Below are positions 43,784-51,562 of a DNA stretch of 64,000 nt, one piece after another. Source of the DNA: Roseibium album (lineage in GTDB: Bacteria > Pseudomonadota > Alphaproteobacteria > Rhizobiales > Stappiaceae); NCBI GenBank assembly GCA_001404055.1, contig CXTY01000002.1:1-64000 (forward strand), read 5' to 3'. The position numbers and the translations under genes were made by a program. Under the pieces are notes generated by a model. It saw only the letters and a list, made by a program, of their open reading frames with translations, ran no database searches and was not told the DNA's origin. Positions within the stretch are counted from its first letter, which is position 1. Every line of letters starts with the position of its first letter.

Positions 43784-44929
43784 TCAGGCATCGTGCACGT
43801 AATACCGTCCCCGGGTATTGGCAGCGTCTTCAAGCTTGGCGAATGCGTCCATCGAACCAGCAAGATCGACCTTGAACTGATCCCACTCCGGACGTTGGTA
43901 ACCGCCGGCTTCCTGCCATTCGGCAAGCTGGTCTTCCGACAGCGAATGAAATTCGACACCTGACTTGACCAGTTCTGACATGGCGTATGACCGCGCCGCC
44001 GGTACCTTGGCTAGATTTTGCGCCGAGGTGATTTCACCGGCGAACTCGATGCCTTCCTGAACATCAGATGGCAGCGAATTGAACCACTCAAGATTCATGG
44101 AATAGACCTGACTGTCGGGTACAGCCTGGGTAAAGGTTACATGGCTCAGGATGTCCTTGAAACCGAACACATAGAGAGCGCCGACAGACGGATCGAGCGC
44201 ATCGGCCACACCCTGCTTGATCGCAGAGGGTGTTTCACCCCATGCCACTGGCGTCGGGTTTGCACCGACCATGCGGTAATACTGTTGAAGCATGGCTGAT
44301 CCCGGAACGCGGAACTTCACACCTTCAAGATCGCCTGGCGTGAGGACTGCACCTGCACCACCCTTGCGAACCGCAACAACACGCGGATCGATTACGACAT
44401 AAAAGAGAGCCTTGAACCCGGACGCCTCGATTTTCGGGTGTACTTCCTTTTTCCAGGCGTTAGACGACACCAGATTTGTAAAGCGCTGATTTGACCCGCA
44501 GAAATACGGCATGTTGATCAGGTCAACCGCTGAGGCAAAGGGTGCAAAATTGGAAAGGGAATGCTGAGCCGCCTGAATGGTGCCACCCTGCACAGCCTGC
44601 GCCAATGCGCCACCGGCACCCAGCTGACCGCCTGGTGCGAGCTTGACATAGACCTTGCCATTGGTGGCGTTCTGAATGTTTTCCTTCAGGTCGAGCTGCA
44701 TGATCGGATAGCTGCGCGAAGCGCCCAGAATATAGGCGGTTGCCAGGGTCATGATGTGGTCTGCAGCAGCCTCCCGCTGCTTTTCTTCAACAGCGATCTG
44801 TGCTGATGCTTCCTCGGACCAGAGCACACCTGAAGCACCGGCAACCAGAGCAGCCGTCAGGCTACCTTTTCCGGCCAACTTCAGGAAATTACGGCGTTCG
44901 GTCGATTTAAGATCGTCGTACTTTTTCAC
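43784..44929 (-). CDS. TRAP substrate-binding protein of the DHPS system, Tat-exported
   Basis: 381 residues. The N-terminus has a twin-arginine motif (STERRNFLKLAGKG) and hydrophobic segment, so export by Tat is likely, unlike the Sec-type DctP at 14245. The mature part has DctP features: LAPGGQLGAGGALAQAVQGG, the ligand Arg in GVKFRVPGSAMLQQ and NPTPVAWGETPSAIKQGVADALDPS. The Arg would hold the sulfonate or a carboxylate. Head of the transport block; the only gene before it is a small membrane protein. Confidence 0.9.
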   Translation of the reverse strand: MKKYDDLKSTERRNFLKLAGKGSLTAALVAGASGVLWSEEASAQIAVEEKQREAAADHIMTLATAYILGASRSYPIMQLDLKENIQNATNGKVYVKLAPGGQLGAGGALAQAVQGGTIQAAQHSLSNFAPFASAVDLINMPYFCGSNQRFTNLVSSNAWKKEVHPKIEASGFKALFYVVIDPRVVAVRKGGAGAVLTPGDLEGVKFRVPGSAMLQQYYRMVGANPTPVAWGETPSAIKQGVADALDPSVGALYVFGFKDILSHVTFTQAVPDSQVYSMNLEWFNSLPSDVQEGIEFAGEITSAQNLAKVPAARSYAMSELVKSGVEFHSLSEDQLAEWQEAGGYQRPEWDQFKVDLAGSMDAFAKLEDAANTRGRYYVHDA

Positions 44930-44963
44930 AAGATTCCTCCCAGAACTTCAGTTTTCAGCGTGT

Positions 44964-45143
44964 TCATTGTCGAATTTTTTCGTCTGCTTCTCCGCGAAGC
45001 ACAGCAGCCACGAACACTATCGAAACGGCCAAGAGCAACAGCATCTCGCCGACATTTCCCAGGAACGGTGAACCGCCGAAAGATCCGATCGATACATTGA
45101 TCACGAAGACTGCAAAAAGCACCGATGCTAGAGCTAACAACAC
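44964..45143 (-). CDS. Small two-segment membrane protein heading the DHPS operon
   Basis: About 59 residues: two hydrophobic helices (LLALASVLFAVFVINVSIG and EMLLLLAVSIVFVAAVL) joined by a Gly/Ser-rich turn, then a charged tail (RGEADEKIRQ). The GTG at 45143 has GGGAGG 5 nt upstream. It is 34 bp before the binding-protein gene and downstream of the operator, so it is the first gene of the operon. I know no named function; a helper of the TRAP permease is one possibility. Confidence 0.55.
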   Translation of the reverse strand: MLLALASVLFAVFVINVSIGSFGGSPFLGNVGEMLLLLAVSIVFVAAVLRGEADEKIRQ

Positions 45144-45177
45144 GATCACCTCCCAAGGATCTATTCATTCAACGGGT

Positions 45178-45201
45178 AAAAATGTAAGCGCTTACATTTT
45201 T
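45178..45201. promoter_or_regulatory. 24-bp perfect palindrome, LacI-type operator
   Basis: AAAAATGTAAGC joined directly to GCTTACATTTTT. The centre AAGCGCTT is the classic LacI/GalR-family core. It lies between the small membrane gene (start 45143) and the LacI-type gene (start 45300), so it can repress both. Confidence 0.85.
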
Positions 45202-45299
45202 GTTTGCAAGCGAAAAAGATATTTTCTTGTAGGGTGAAGAGTTGTAAGCAGAATTCAGCGTGGAGTGTCTTCTTCGGCGCCAGCTTTCGGAAACGGGTG

Positions 45300-46337
45300 A
45301 TGGACGAAATCAAGGATTTGCATAGCGGGATGATTCCAACGCTTGCCGATGTTGCCCGTGAGGCAGGCGTTTCGACGGCAACGGTTTCTCGCTGCCTGAA
45401 TTTACCTGACCAGGTGACGGAAAAGACAATGCGCCGTGTGATGGCGGCAGTCGACCGTCTGGGGTATTCGCCGAACTACAGCGCTCGGGCACTTGCTGCC
45501 AATCGAACCAACACGGTTGGTGCGATCATTCCGACGATGGACAACGCGATCTTTGCGCGCGGTCTTCAGGCCTTTCAGGAAGAACTTCACAAAAATGGCT
45601 GCACACTGCTGGTAGCCAGTTCGTCATATGAAGAAGACCTTGAGGAAGAGCAGATCAAGACACTCACTGCGCGTGGTGCGGATGCGCTTCTCCTGATCGG
45701 CTACCACCGGCAACCGCGTGTTTATGAGTTCCTGAAGAAACGCCGCGTTCCCGCGGTGGTGGCCTGGGCCTTTGATCCAGATTTGTCCCAACTTGCTGTT
45801 GGCTTCAACAATCGTGGTGCAATGAAAGCGCTGGCATTGGAAGTGCTCAAATGCGGCCACAAGAAACTCGGGTGCATATCTGCACATACAGCAGCCAACG
45901 ACCGGGCGAGAGATCGCATACTGGGCGTGAAAGATGCACTCACCGAGACTGAAATGGATTCCGAAGGTTTGCAAATTGTCGAAACGGCCTACTCTATCGA
46001 AAACGGTGAAAACGCGTTTCGAGACCTTATGAGCCGGCCCGTGCCGCCAACCGCAATTATGTGCGGCAATGACGTGCTTGCCATCGGCGCACTGAAGGCC
46101 GCAACTGAAATGGGCATGCGGATCCCCCAAGACATTTCGATCACCGGATTCGACGACATCGAGCTTGCCAGCGTGGCACCCGTACCCCTGACCACTGTCC
46201 ATGTTCCGCATCGGCGCATGGGAGAGTTTGCTGCACGCGCATTGATCGAGATGCTCAATAGCGGGCAACACGGCCATAGCCACGAACTGCCGACAAGCAT
46301 CTGTTTCCGCGACACCCTCGGCCCGCCCGACGGCTGA
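45300..46337 (+). CDS. LacI-family repressor of the DHPS operon
   Basis: This 345-residue protein has a LacI helix-turn-helix with hinge (TLADVAREAGVSTATVSRCLN, then YSPNYSARALAANRTNTVGAIIP) and a sugar-binding-type effector domain (about 70-335; ITGFDDIELASVAPVPLTTVHVPHRRMG near the end). ATG at 45300 follows GGAAACGGG; frames back to 45204 would run into the operator. Divergent from the operon with a perfect palindrome between, so the regulatory pairing is strong. The effector may be DHPS or sulfolactate. Confidence 0.9.
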   Translation: MDEIKDLHSGMIPTLADVAREAGVSTATVSRCLNLPDQVTEKTMRRVMAAVDRLGYSPNYSARALAANRTNTVGAIIPTMDNAIFARGLQAFQEELHKNGCTLLVASSSYEEDLEEEQIKTLTARGADALLLIGYHRQPRVYEFLKKRRVPAVVAWAFDPDLSQLAVGFNNRGAMKALALEVLKCGHKKLGCISAHTAANDRARDRILGVKDALTETEMDSEGLQIVETAYSIENGENAFRDLMSRPVPPTAIMCGNDVLAIGALKAATEMGMRIPQDISITGFDDIELASVAPVPLTTVHVPHRRMGEFAARALIEMLNSGQHGHSHELPTSICFRDTLGPPDG

Positions 46338-46440
46338 ATGACGGACGAAACCGGCCCGAAGCGTCATCGGGCATACAGGGTCTGGTGTAGCGAGCACCTA
46401 CGTCGAAATAATAGACCACAACCTTCCGACAAGAATTCTT

Positions 46441-48054
46441 CTAGTTGAGCATGAAATCAGCGCATCTTGATCCGAGCATCATGGCTGGCGCATTTGTGTT
46501 GCCGGCATTGATGTCCGGGACGGCGGACATGTCGCATACTCTGAGGCCCTCAATGCCGCGCACACGCAATTTGGCATCCAGAACGGCCAACTTGTCACCG
46601 TCGGTTCCCATGCGCGCGGTTCCAGCGGGGTGGTAATTGGTTTTAACAAACCTTTTGCAATGGGTTTTAAGAGCTTCGTCTGAGAGGTTTGCTGGATCTG
46701 GAATGGCAACGTTTTTCAACTTATCCGCCATGGGATCAGAACGCAGAGCGTCCAGGAAGAACCGCTGACCCGCAATCATCTCCTGCATGTCCGCGTCTTC
46801 CTTGAGCAGGTTAGGGCATACGATTGGCATATCCGATGGATCGGCTGATGCAAGCGTAACTTCACCACGGGATTTTGGCTTTACGACGACCGTTGTCACT
46901 GTCACGCCATAGCCGTCCTGAAGCTCAGACTGGGCGTCCCTGTCCAAATAAACAATTGGCACACAAAAGGCCTGGATGGTCGGATCAGCATCCCGGTTTG
47001 TCGGGTTGACAAAGGCCCCCGCCTCCACACCCGCAGACGTAATTCGGCCACTGCCGAATATCTTGAACTGCAGACCATTCCAAAGCATGCGCAAGCCGCT
47101 ACCTTGACGATAATAGCCCCAAGGACCCTTCGCGTAAGCCGTAATCGGAACTTCCGGGTGGTCAATCAGGTTCTGACCGACACCGGGTAAATCAGAATTT
47201 ACGTTGATGCCAAAGGCTTCCAGATGCGCAGCGTTTCCGATCCCTGACAGCATCAAGACCTTGGGCGTGATCAGCGCGCCAGCTGCCAGAACCACTTCGC
47301 CGTCGGTGCGCACTGTGTGTGTGCCTGATGGATCACGGTAGACGACCCCAACCGCTCTTCCATTCTCAATAAGAACCCGCTCCACTGACGCGCGAAGTTT
47401 TATCGTCAATCTGGCGTCTTTTCGCAGTGGCTCCAAAAAGGCATTGGCAGTTGAACTGCGTTTGCCATTGCGATTTGTAAATTGGTAAAACCCAACGCCG
47501 CGTTGTGTCGGCCCGTTGAAATCAGGGTTGTAAGGCTCACCTAGCGTCTGAACAGACTGCACGAACCATCGAGACATTGTGTCTATGTAACCAGGATCGG
47601 ATACTTTCACCTCTCCTTCTGTTCCATGAAGACACCCGGCGAGCCGGTTGTTGGCTTCCATCCCGGTGAAATGCGGCAGGACATCATTCCAACCCCAACC
47701 CGGGTTGTCGTTGCTTTCCCTCAGGAGTTCATTCCAGTCATCATAATCACTGGGACGACCGCGCATATATACCTGAGCATTCACCGAAGAGCCGCCACCC
47801 AGAACATTTCCTTGCGGAATATCATGAGATCGATTGTCGAGATGTGGTTGCGGCACTGTCTTGTGATACCGCATGTATTTTGATCCATTGATCATCTTGA
47901 AGATGCCGGGCGGCATATCGAGAAGTGGATGTCGGTGCGAATACCCGGCTTCCAGCAACAGAACGCGGGCGTTGCCTTCCGTCACCAGACGGGAAGCAGC
48001 AACAGCCCCGCCAGACCCTCCGCCAACAACAATATGATCAAAAGTCTCGGTCAT
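46441..48054 (-). CDS. GMC-family FAD-dependent alcohol oxidoreductase
   Basis: This 537-residue protein has FAD-binding GGGSGGAVAASRL at the N-terminus, GMC signature 1 GNVLGGGSSVNAQVYMRG, signature 2 GALITPKVLMLSGIG, and the catalytic His in NYHPAGTARMG with the partner Asn in DINAGNTNAPAMM. It oxidises a primary alcohol to an aldehyde, passing electrons to the membrane chain or O2 as in choline and alkanol dehydrogenases. It overlaps the FCD regulator stop by 4 bp and is transcribed away from an AldA-like gene, so alcohol to aldehyde to acid is the likely sequence. Substrate unknown. Confidence 0.9.
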   Translation of the reverse strand: MTETFDHIVVGGGSGGAVAASRLVTEGNARVLLLEAGYSHRHPLLDMPPGIFKMINGSKYMRYHKTVPQPHLDNRSHDIPQGNVLGGGSSVNAQVYMRGRPSDYDDWNELLRESNDNPGWGWNDVLPHFTGMEANNRLAGCLHGTEGEVKVSDPGYIDTMSRWFVQSVQTLGEPYNPDFNGPTQRGVGFYQFTNRNGKRSSTANAFLEPLRKDARLTIKLRASVERVLIENGRAVGVVYRDPSGTHTVRTDGEVVLAAGALITPKVLMLSGIGNAAHLEAFGINVNSDLPGVGQNLIDHPEVPITAYAKGPWGYYRQGSGLRMLWNGLQFKIFGSGRITSAGVEAGAFVNPTNRDADPTIQAFCVPIVYLDRDAQSELQDGYGVTVTTVVVKPKSRGEVTLASADPSDMPIVCPNLLKEDADMQEMIAGQRFFLDALRSDPMADKLKNVAIPDPANLSDEALKTHCKRFVKTNYHPAGTARMGTDGDKLAVLDAKLRVRGIEGLRVCDMSAVPDINAGNTNAPAMMLGSRCADFMLN

Positions 48055-48782
48055 TCATCTCCCCAGTCGAACGTCACACGCACGAACTCCCACGCAGCCT
48101 TCAAGTGATTGGTAAGCGCTTCTTCAGCAGCAGCTGGATCGCGTTCCAGGATGGCTTCCAGAATTGCCTTGTGTGCAATGTAGTTCACTTCATTGCGCTC
48201 AGGAGATCTCAGCATCTGGTCCCATTGAGGCGAGAGCCAGGAGGTGTAGCCCTCGTGGATCGCCGGGAAAATCGGATTTCTAGGAATTCGGTAGAGCACA
48301 CCGTGAAAGGCAACGTCGGTGCGATAGAATTCCTGACTGTCAGGTATGGCCCTCCGATTGTCCTCGAGCGCCGCCTTCAATTCAATGATATCTTCTTTTT
48401 TCGCACCCAGAGCCGCATCTCTGACCAGCGCTCGCTCGACAAAGACGCGGCTGTTATAGAGGTTCTTTATGCCTTTCCGATCCGTGAGGAGGTGCTGCAC
48501 CACGTTCCCACAAGCATGTAGCACGGTGGCATAATCTGGCTTGCGAACGACGGGCCTGAACCTGGGACGCGTTTCTACCAGCCCCAGGCTTGAGAGCTTG
48601 GAAATAGCCTCGCGGATGACCGTGCGGCTCGTTCCGAATTGCTCCATCAGATCCCGCTCTGCCGGCAAGGGCGCAAGGTTCTCAAGTTTTCCCGAAACGA
48701 TCTGGGCCTCAAGAGCAGCGACAACGCTATCTGCGGCGCGCCCCTTCTCGTTACCGGTTTCCGTGGAAGTCCTGTTTTGCAT
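48051..48782 (-). CDS. FCD-type GntR regulator
   Basis: This 243-residue protein has a winged helix (ADSVVAALEAQIVSGKLEN, EQFGTSRTVIREAISKLSSLGLVETRPRF) and an FCD domain whose metal residues are seen in EFYRTDVAFHGVLY, and a late His (ALTNHLKAAWEFV). It resembles the UxuR/ExuR/FadR-like sugar-acid regulators. It is divergent from the AldA-like gene; a TTTGGT-N3-ACCAAA site lies between. Likely repressor of both arms of region D, released by a sugar acid. Confidence 0.88.
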   Translation of the reverse strand: MQNRTSTETGNEKGRAADSVVAALEAQIVSGKLENLAPLPAERDLMEQFGTSRTVIREAISKLSSLGLVETRPRFRPVVRKPDYATVLHACGNVVQHLLTDRKGIKNLYNSRVFVERALVRDAALGAKKEDIIELKAALEDNRRAIPDSQEFYRTDVAFHGVLYRIPRNPIFPAIHEGYTSWLSPQWDQMLRSPERNEVNYIAHKAILEAILERDPAAAEEALTNHLKAAWEFVRVTFDWGDE

Positions 48783-48965
48783 CGGTTCCTCTACAAGCTC
48801 CTGTTATTTGGTACGACATAAAATATCATTTGGTAAAGCAAAACTTTTCCTGCAGTACTTAATGAAAAAAAACATCGTTTAATTACAGTCATTTAGTCCC
48901 TCAATTCAGCAAATTCGTCATTATTGGTTTGACTTCCAGCAGATTTTGCACCTTATTACATCTTG

Positions 48966-48980
48966 TTTGGTCATACCAAA
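48966..48980. promoter_or_regulatory. FCD-regulator operator
   Basis: TTTGGTCATACCAAA, a perfect 6-3-6 palindrome of UxuR/ExuR-like type, 16 bp before the probable start of the AldA-like gene. Partial TTTGGT half-sites also occur at about 48807 and 48829, nearer the regulator gene. Confidence 0.75.
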
Positions 48981-48995
48981 AAGGTAATTCAACCG

Positions 48996-50465
48996 GTGTT
49001 CGATTTCTCTCTCTCTGCTGATACACCCTTTGCGGCCGGAATGTACATTAACGGTCGATGGGAAAACCGTGGCAGTGGCCCCATCATCGAGGTCGAAAAC
49101 CCAGCGAATGAAACCGTCCTGGCAACAATATTGGACGGATCCGAAGAAGATGCGCTGGCAGCCCTTGATGCTGCCAAGAACGCACAACCTGCCTGGGCGG
49201 CTCTGCCTGCAATTGAGCGTGGTAGACACGTTTTTGCTCTTGCAAACGAAGTTGAAGCCAACAAGCAAATGCTCGCCAGATTGGTAACCCTGGAACAGGG
49301 CAAACCCATCACCCATGCGATCCAGGAAATCGAAGCAAGCATAACCTTTCTTAAATACGCAGCCGAGAACGCACGCCGGATCGAAGGCGACATTGTAACC
49401 TCTGACAATTCATCGGAAGAGATCCACATCAGGCGACATCCCTATGGTGTCGTGGTCGGACTGACGGCCTGGAACTATCCATCTGCGCTGGCCGCCAGAA
49501 AACTGGGCCCGGCCCTGGTCGCTGGAAATACATTTGTTCTTCTGGCCCATGAAATCACACCACTGTCCGGGCTAGCACTTGCAACGTTGAGCCAGAAGGC
49601 TGGGTTTCCCGCAGGTGTTTTCAACGTTGTCACCGGACGCGGTCGCGTTGTCGGCGAGGCAATGGTCAAAAGCACAATGTCGAACGTCATCACGATGACT
49701 GGCAGCACACGCGCAGGTCAGGAAATTTACAGGGCGGCCGCGGACACCATCAAAGTTGTTCGCCTGGAGCTCGGCGGCAAGGCGCCATTCATCGTGATGG
49801 AGGACGCTGACATTGATGCTGCCGTCGAAGCGGCCGTAATCGCCAGGTACACAAACTGCGGGCAGATTTGCACCTGTAATGAACGCATGTATTTGCACCG
49901 GGAAATTGCAGACGAGTTTTTGGAAAAATTCGTCGCAGCGTCCGCAGCACTCAAGGTCGGAGACCCGACCGGCAGCGTGGACCTCGGACCAAAGGTCAGC
50001 CGTTTCGAACGCGACAAGGTAGCCGCTGTCGTCAGTGACAGTGTCAAGGCGGGTGCCGAAATTCTCTTAAAGGGCGGCGTCCTTGAAGACGGTCCTTTCC
50101 AGAAAGGCCACTGGCTTGCGCCAACAGTTCTGGAGGTCGACTCAAACGATAATCCGGCCGCGCGGGATGAGATTTTCGGTCCGGTCGCAGCAGCAATGCG
50201 CGTCGACAGTTTCGAGCAAGCCATTGAACTGGCCAATGATACCGAATTCGGCCTGTCCGCCTACCTGTTTACGCAAAATTTCAAACACCTGGCCGCTGCG
50301 CCGTACCTGCTCAAATTCGGTGAACTCTATCTGAACCGCAGCAATGGCGAGGCCGTTCAGGGGTTTCATACCGGATGGGGCCTGTCCGGTCTCGGGGGAG
50401 AAGACGGCCGCTATGGGTTCGACAACTACCTACGCAAGCAAACCGCGTATCTGAATTGGGGCTAG
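48996..50465 (+). CDS. aldA: AldA-like aldehyde dehydrogenase with altered cofactor site
   Basis: 489 residues from GTG 48996 (AAGG about 11 nt upstream); ATG at 49041 (474 residues) is nearly as likely. The closest known type is E. coli AldA (lactaldehyde/glycolaldehyde dehydrogenase), judged from the ending KFGELYLNRSN and QGFHTGWGLSG. Catalytic residues are present: Asn160 (TAWNYP), Glu259 (RLELGGK) and Cys292 (CGQICTC). The usual cofactor Lys of IKPSE is Leu183 here (GNTFVLLAHEITP), which should change NAD(P) handling. Its position with the GMC enzyme, sugar ABC importer and dehydratase suits oxidation of a small hydroxyaldehyde from sugar-acid breakdown. Confidence 0.82.
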   Translation: MFDFSLSADTPFAAGMYINGRWENRGSGPIIEVENPANETVLATILDGSEEDALAALDAAKNAQPAWAALPAIERGRHVFALANEVEANKQMLARLVTLEQGKPITHAIQEIEASITFLKYAAENARRIEGDIVTSDNSSEEIHIRRHPYGVVVGLTAWNYPSALAARKLGPALVAGNTFVLLAHEITPLSGLALATLSQKAGFPAGVFNVVTGRGRVVGEAMVKSTMSNVITMTGSTRAGQEIYRAAADTIKVVRLELGGKAPFIVMEDADIDAAVEAAVIARYTNCGQICTCNERMYLHREIADEFLEKFVAASAALKVGDPTGSVDLGPKVSRFERDKVAAVVSDSVKAGAEILLKGGVLEDGPFQKGHWLAPTVLEVDSNDNPAARDEIFGPVAAAMRVDSFEQAIELANDTEFGLSAYLFTQNFKHLAAAPYLLKFGELYLNRSNGEAVQGFHTGWGLSGLGGEDGRYGFDNYLRKQTAYLNWG

Positions 50466-50517
50466 TGCCCCAAATATCGCAGCCTTTGAACATGGCTGTC
50501 ACTAAGTGGAGGAAAAC

Positions 50518-51489
50518 ATGAAACGTTCTGTATTGCTGGCAACTGCTGTTGCCATTGGCGCAATGACTTCAATGGCAGCAGCAAGCGGTCTGCCGCCACT
50601 CGAACAGAAAGATCGCTACAAGGTTGGCTTTTCCCAAATGGAATCCAACAACCCTTGGCGCATCGCAGAAACCAAGTCCTTCCATGACACCGCGGAAACC
50701 TGCGGCTGGGACCTGATCGCAACAGATGCCGCCGGCTCAGCAGCCAAGCAGGTTGCCGACGTCGATAGCATGATCGCCCAGGGCATTGACGTTCTGTTCC
50801 TGCCGCCGCGCGAAGAAAAACCGCTCATTCCAGCCGTGAAAAAAGCCAAGGCCGCTGGCATCCCAACCTTTCTGGTTGACCGCTCTGTTGACCCGAATGC
50901 CGCCAAGCCAGGCGTTGATTTCGTTGCCTTCCTCGGTTCCGACTTCATCGACCAGGGCCGCCGGGTTGCCGAATGGACCATTGCCAACTTCAAGGGTGAC
51001 AAGGGCGTCATCGTGGAACTTGAAGGCACAACAGGCTCCTCCCCGGCAAACGATCGCAAAAGCGGATTTGATGACCGGATCCTTCAAGACGAGCGTTTTG
51101 AAATCGTAGCATCTCAGACAGGTGATTTTGCTCGCGACCTTGGCCGACAGGTCATGGAAACACTCCTGCAGGCCCACCCAGATGTGAATATCGTCTATGC
51201 ACACAACGACGAAATGGCAATTGGTGCCATTCAGGCGCTGGAACTGGCCGGTCGCAAGCCGGGTGAGGACATCCTGGTCGTTTCAATCGACGGTACCCGT
51301 GATGCGCTTCAGGCGATCATTGACGGCAAGATGGGCGTAACCGTCGAAAGCTCTCCCTTCTTTGGCCCGCTCGCCTGCGAAACCATGAAGCGCTACGCCG
51401 CTGGTGAAACAATTGAACCATGGGTTCAGGTCAAGGACCGCATCTTCACTCCCGAGAATGCTGCGGATCATATCGACGAAGCATACTGA
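50518..51489 (+). CDS. Sugar ABC transporter binding protein, YtfQ-like
   Basis: This 323-residue periplasmic protein has a Sec signal peptide (MKRSVLLATAVAIGAMTSMAAA). It follows E. coli YtfQ (galactofuranose binding) closely: KVGFSQMESNNPWRIAETKS, FLPPREEKPLIPAVKKAKAAGIPTFLVDRS, VELEGTTGSSPANDRKSGF, VYAHNDEMAIGAIQALE. ATG at 50518 has GGAGGAAA upstream. With the ATPase and two permeases downstream it forms a CUT2-type importer, probably for a furanose or related sugar. A terminator-like hairpin follows. Confidence 0.88.
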   Translation: MKRSVLLATAVAIGAMTSMAAASGLPPLEQKDRYKVGFSQMESNNPWRIAETKSFHDTAETCGWDLIATDAAGSAAKQVADVDSMIAQGIDVLFLPPREEKPLIPAVKKAKAAGIPTFLVDRSVDPNAAKPGVDFVAFLGSDFIDQGRRVAEWTIANFKGDKGVIVELEGTTGSSPANDRKSGFDDRILQDERFEIVASQTGDFARDLGRQVMETLLQAHPDVNIVYAHNDEMAIGAIQALELAGRKPGEDILVVSIDGTRDALQAIIDGKMGVTVESSPFFGPLACETMKRYAAGETIEPWVQVKDRIFTPENAADHIDEAY

Positions 51490-51495
51490 ACCCTT

Positions 51496-51537
51496 GCCGG
51501 TCGGGAGGGAGACTTTCTCCCTTCCGGCCTTTTCTTT
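51496..51537 (+). terminator. Attenuator after the sugar-binding gene
   Basis: GCCGG-tc-GGGAGGGAGA pairs with TCTCCCTTCC-GGC and is followed by TTTTCTTT. It lies in the 70-bp gap between the binding-protein and ATPase genes, where partial termination keeps the binding protein in excess. Confidence 0.7.
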
Positions 51538-51562
51538 ACCCATCTTCCGAACTGGAGTGGAT

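Noticed and set aside
45624..46397. Minus-strand frame of 257 codons
   Set aside because: Antisense to the LacI-type regulator; composition and lack of domains mark it as a shadow.
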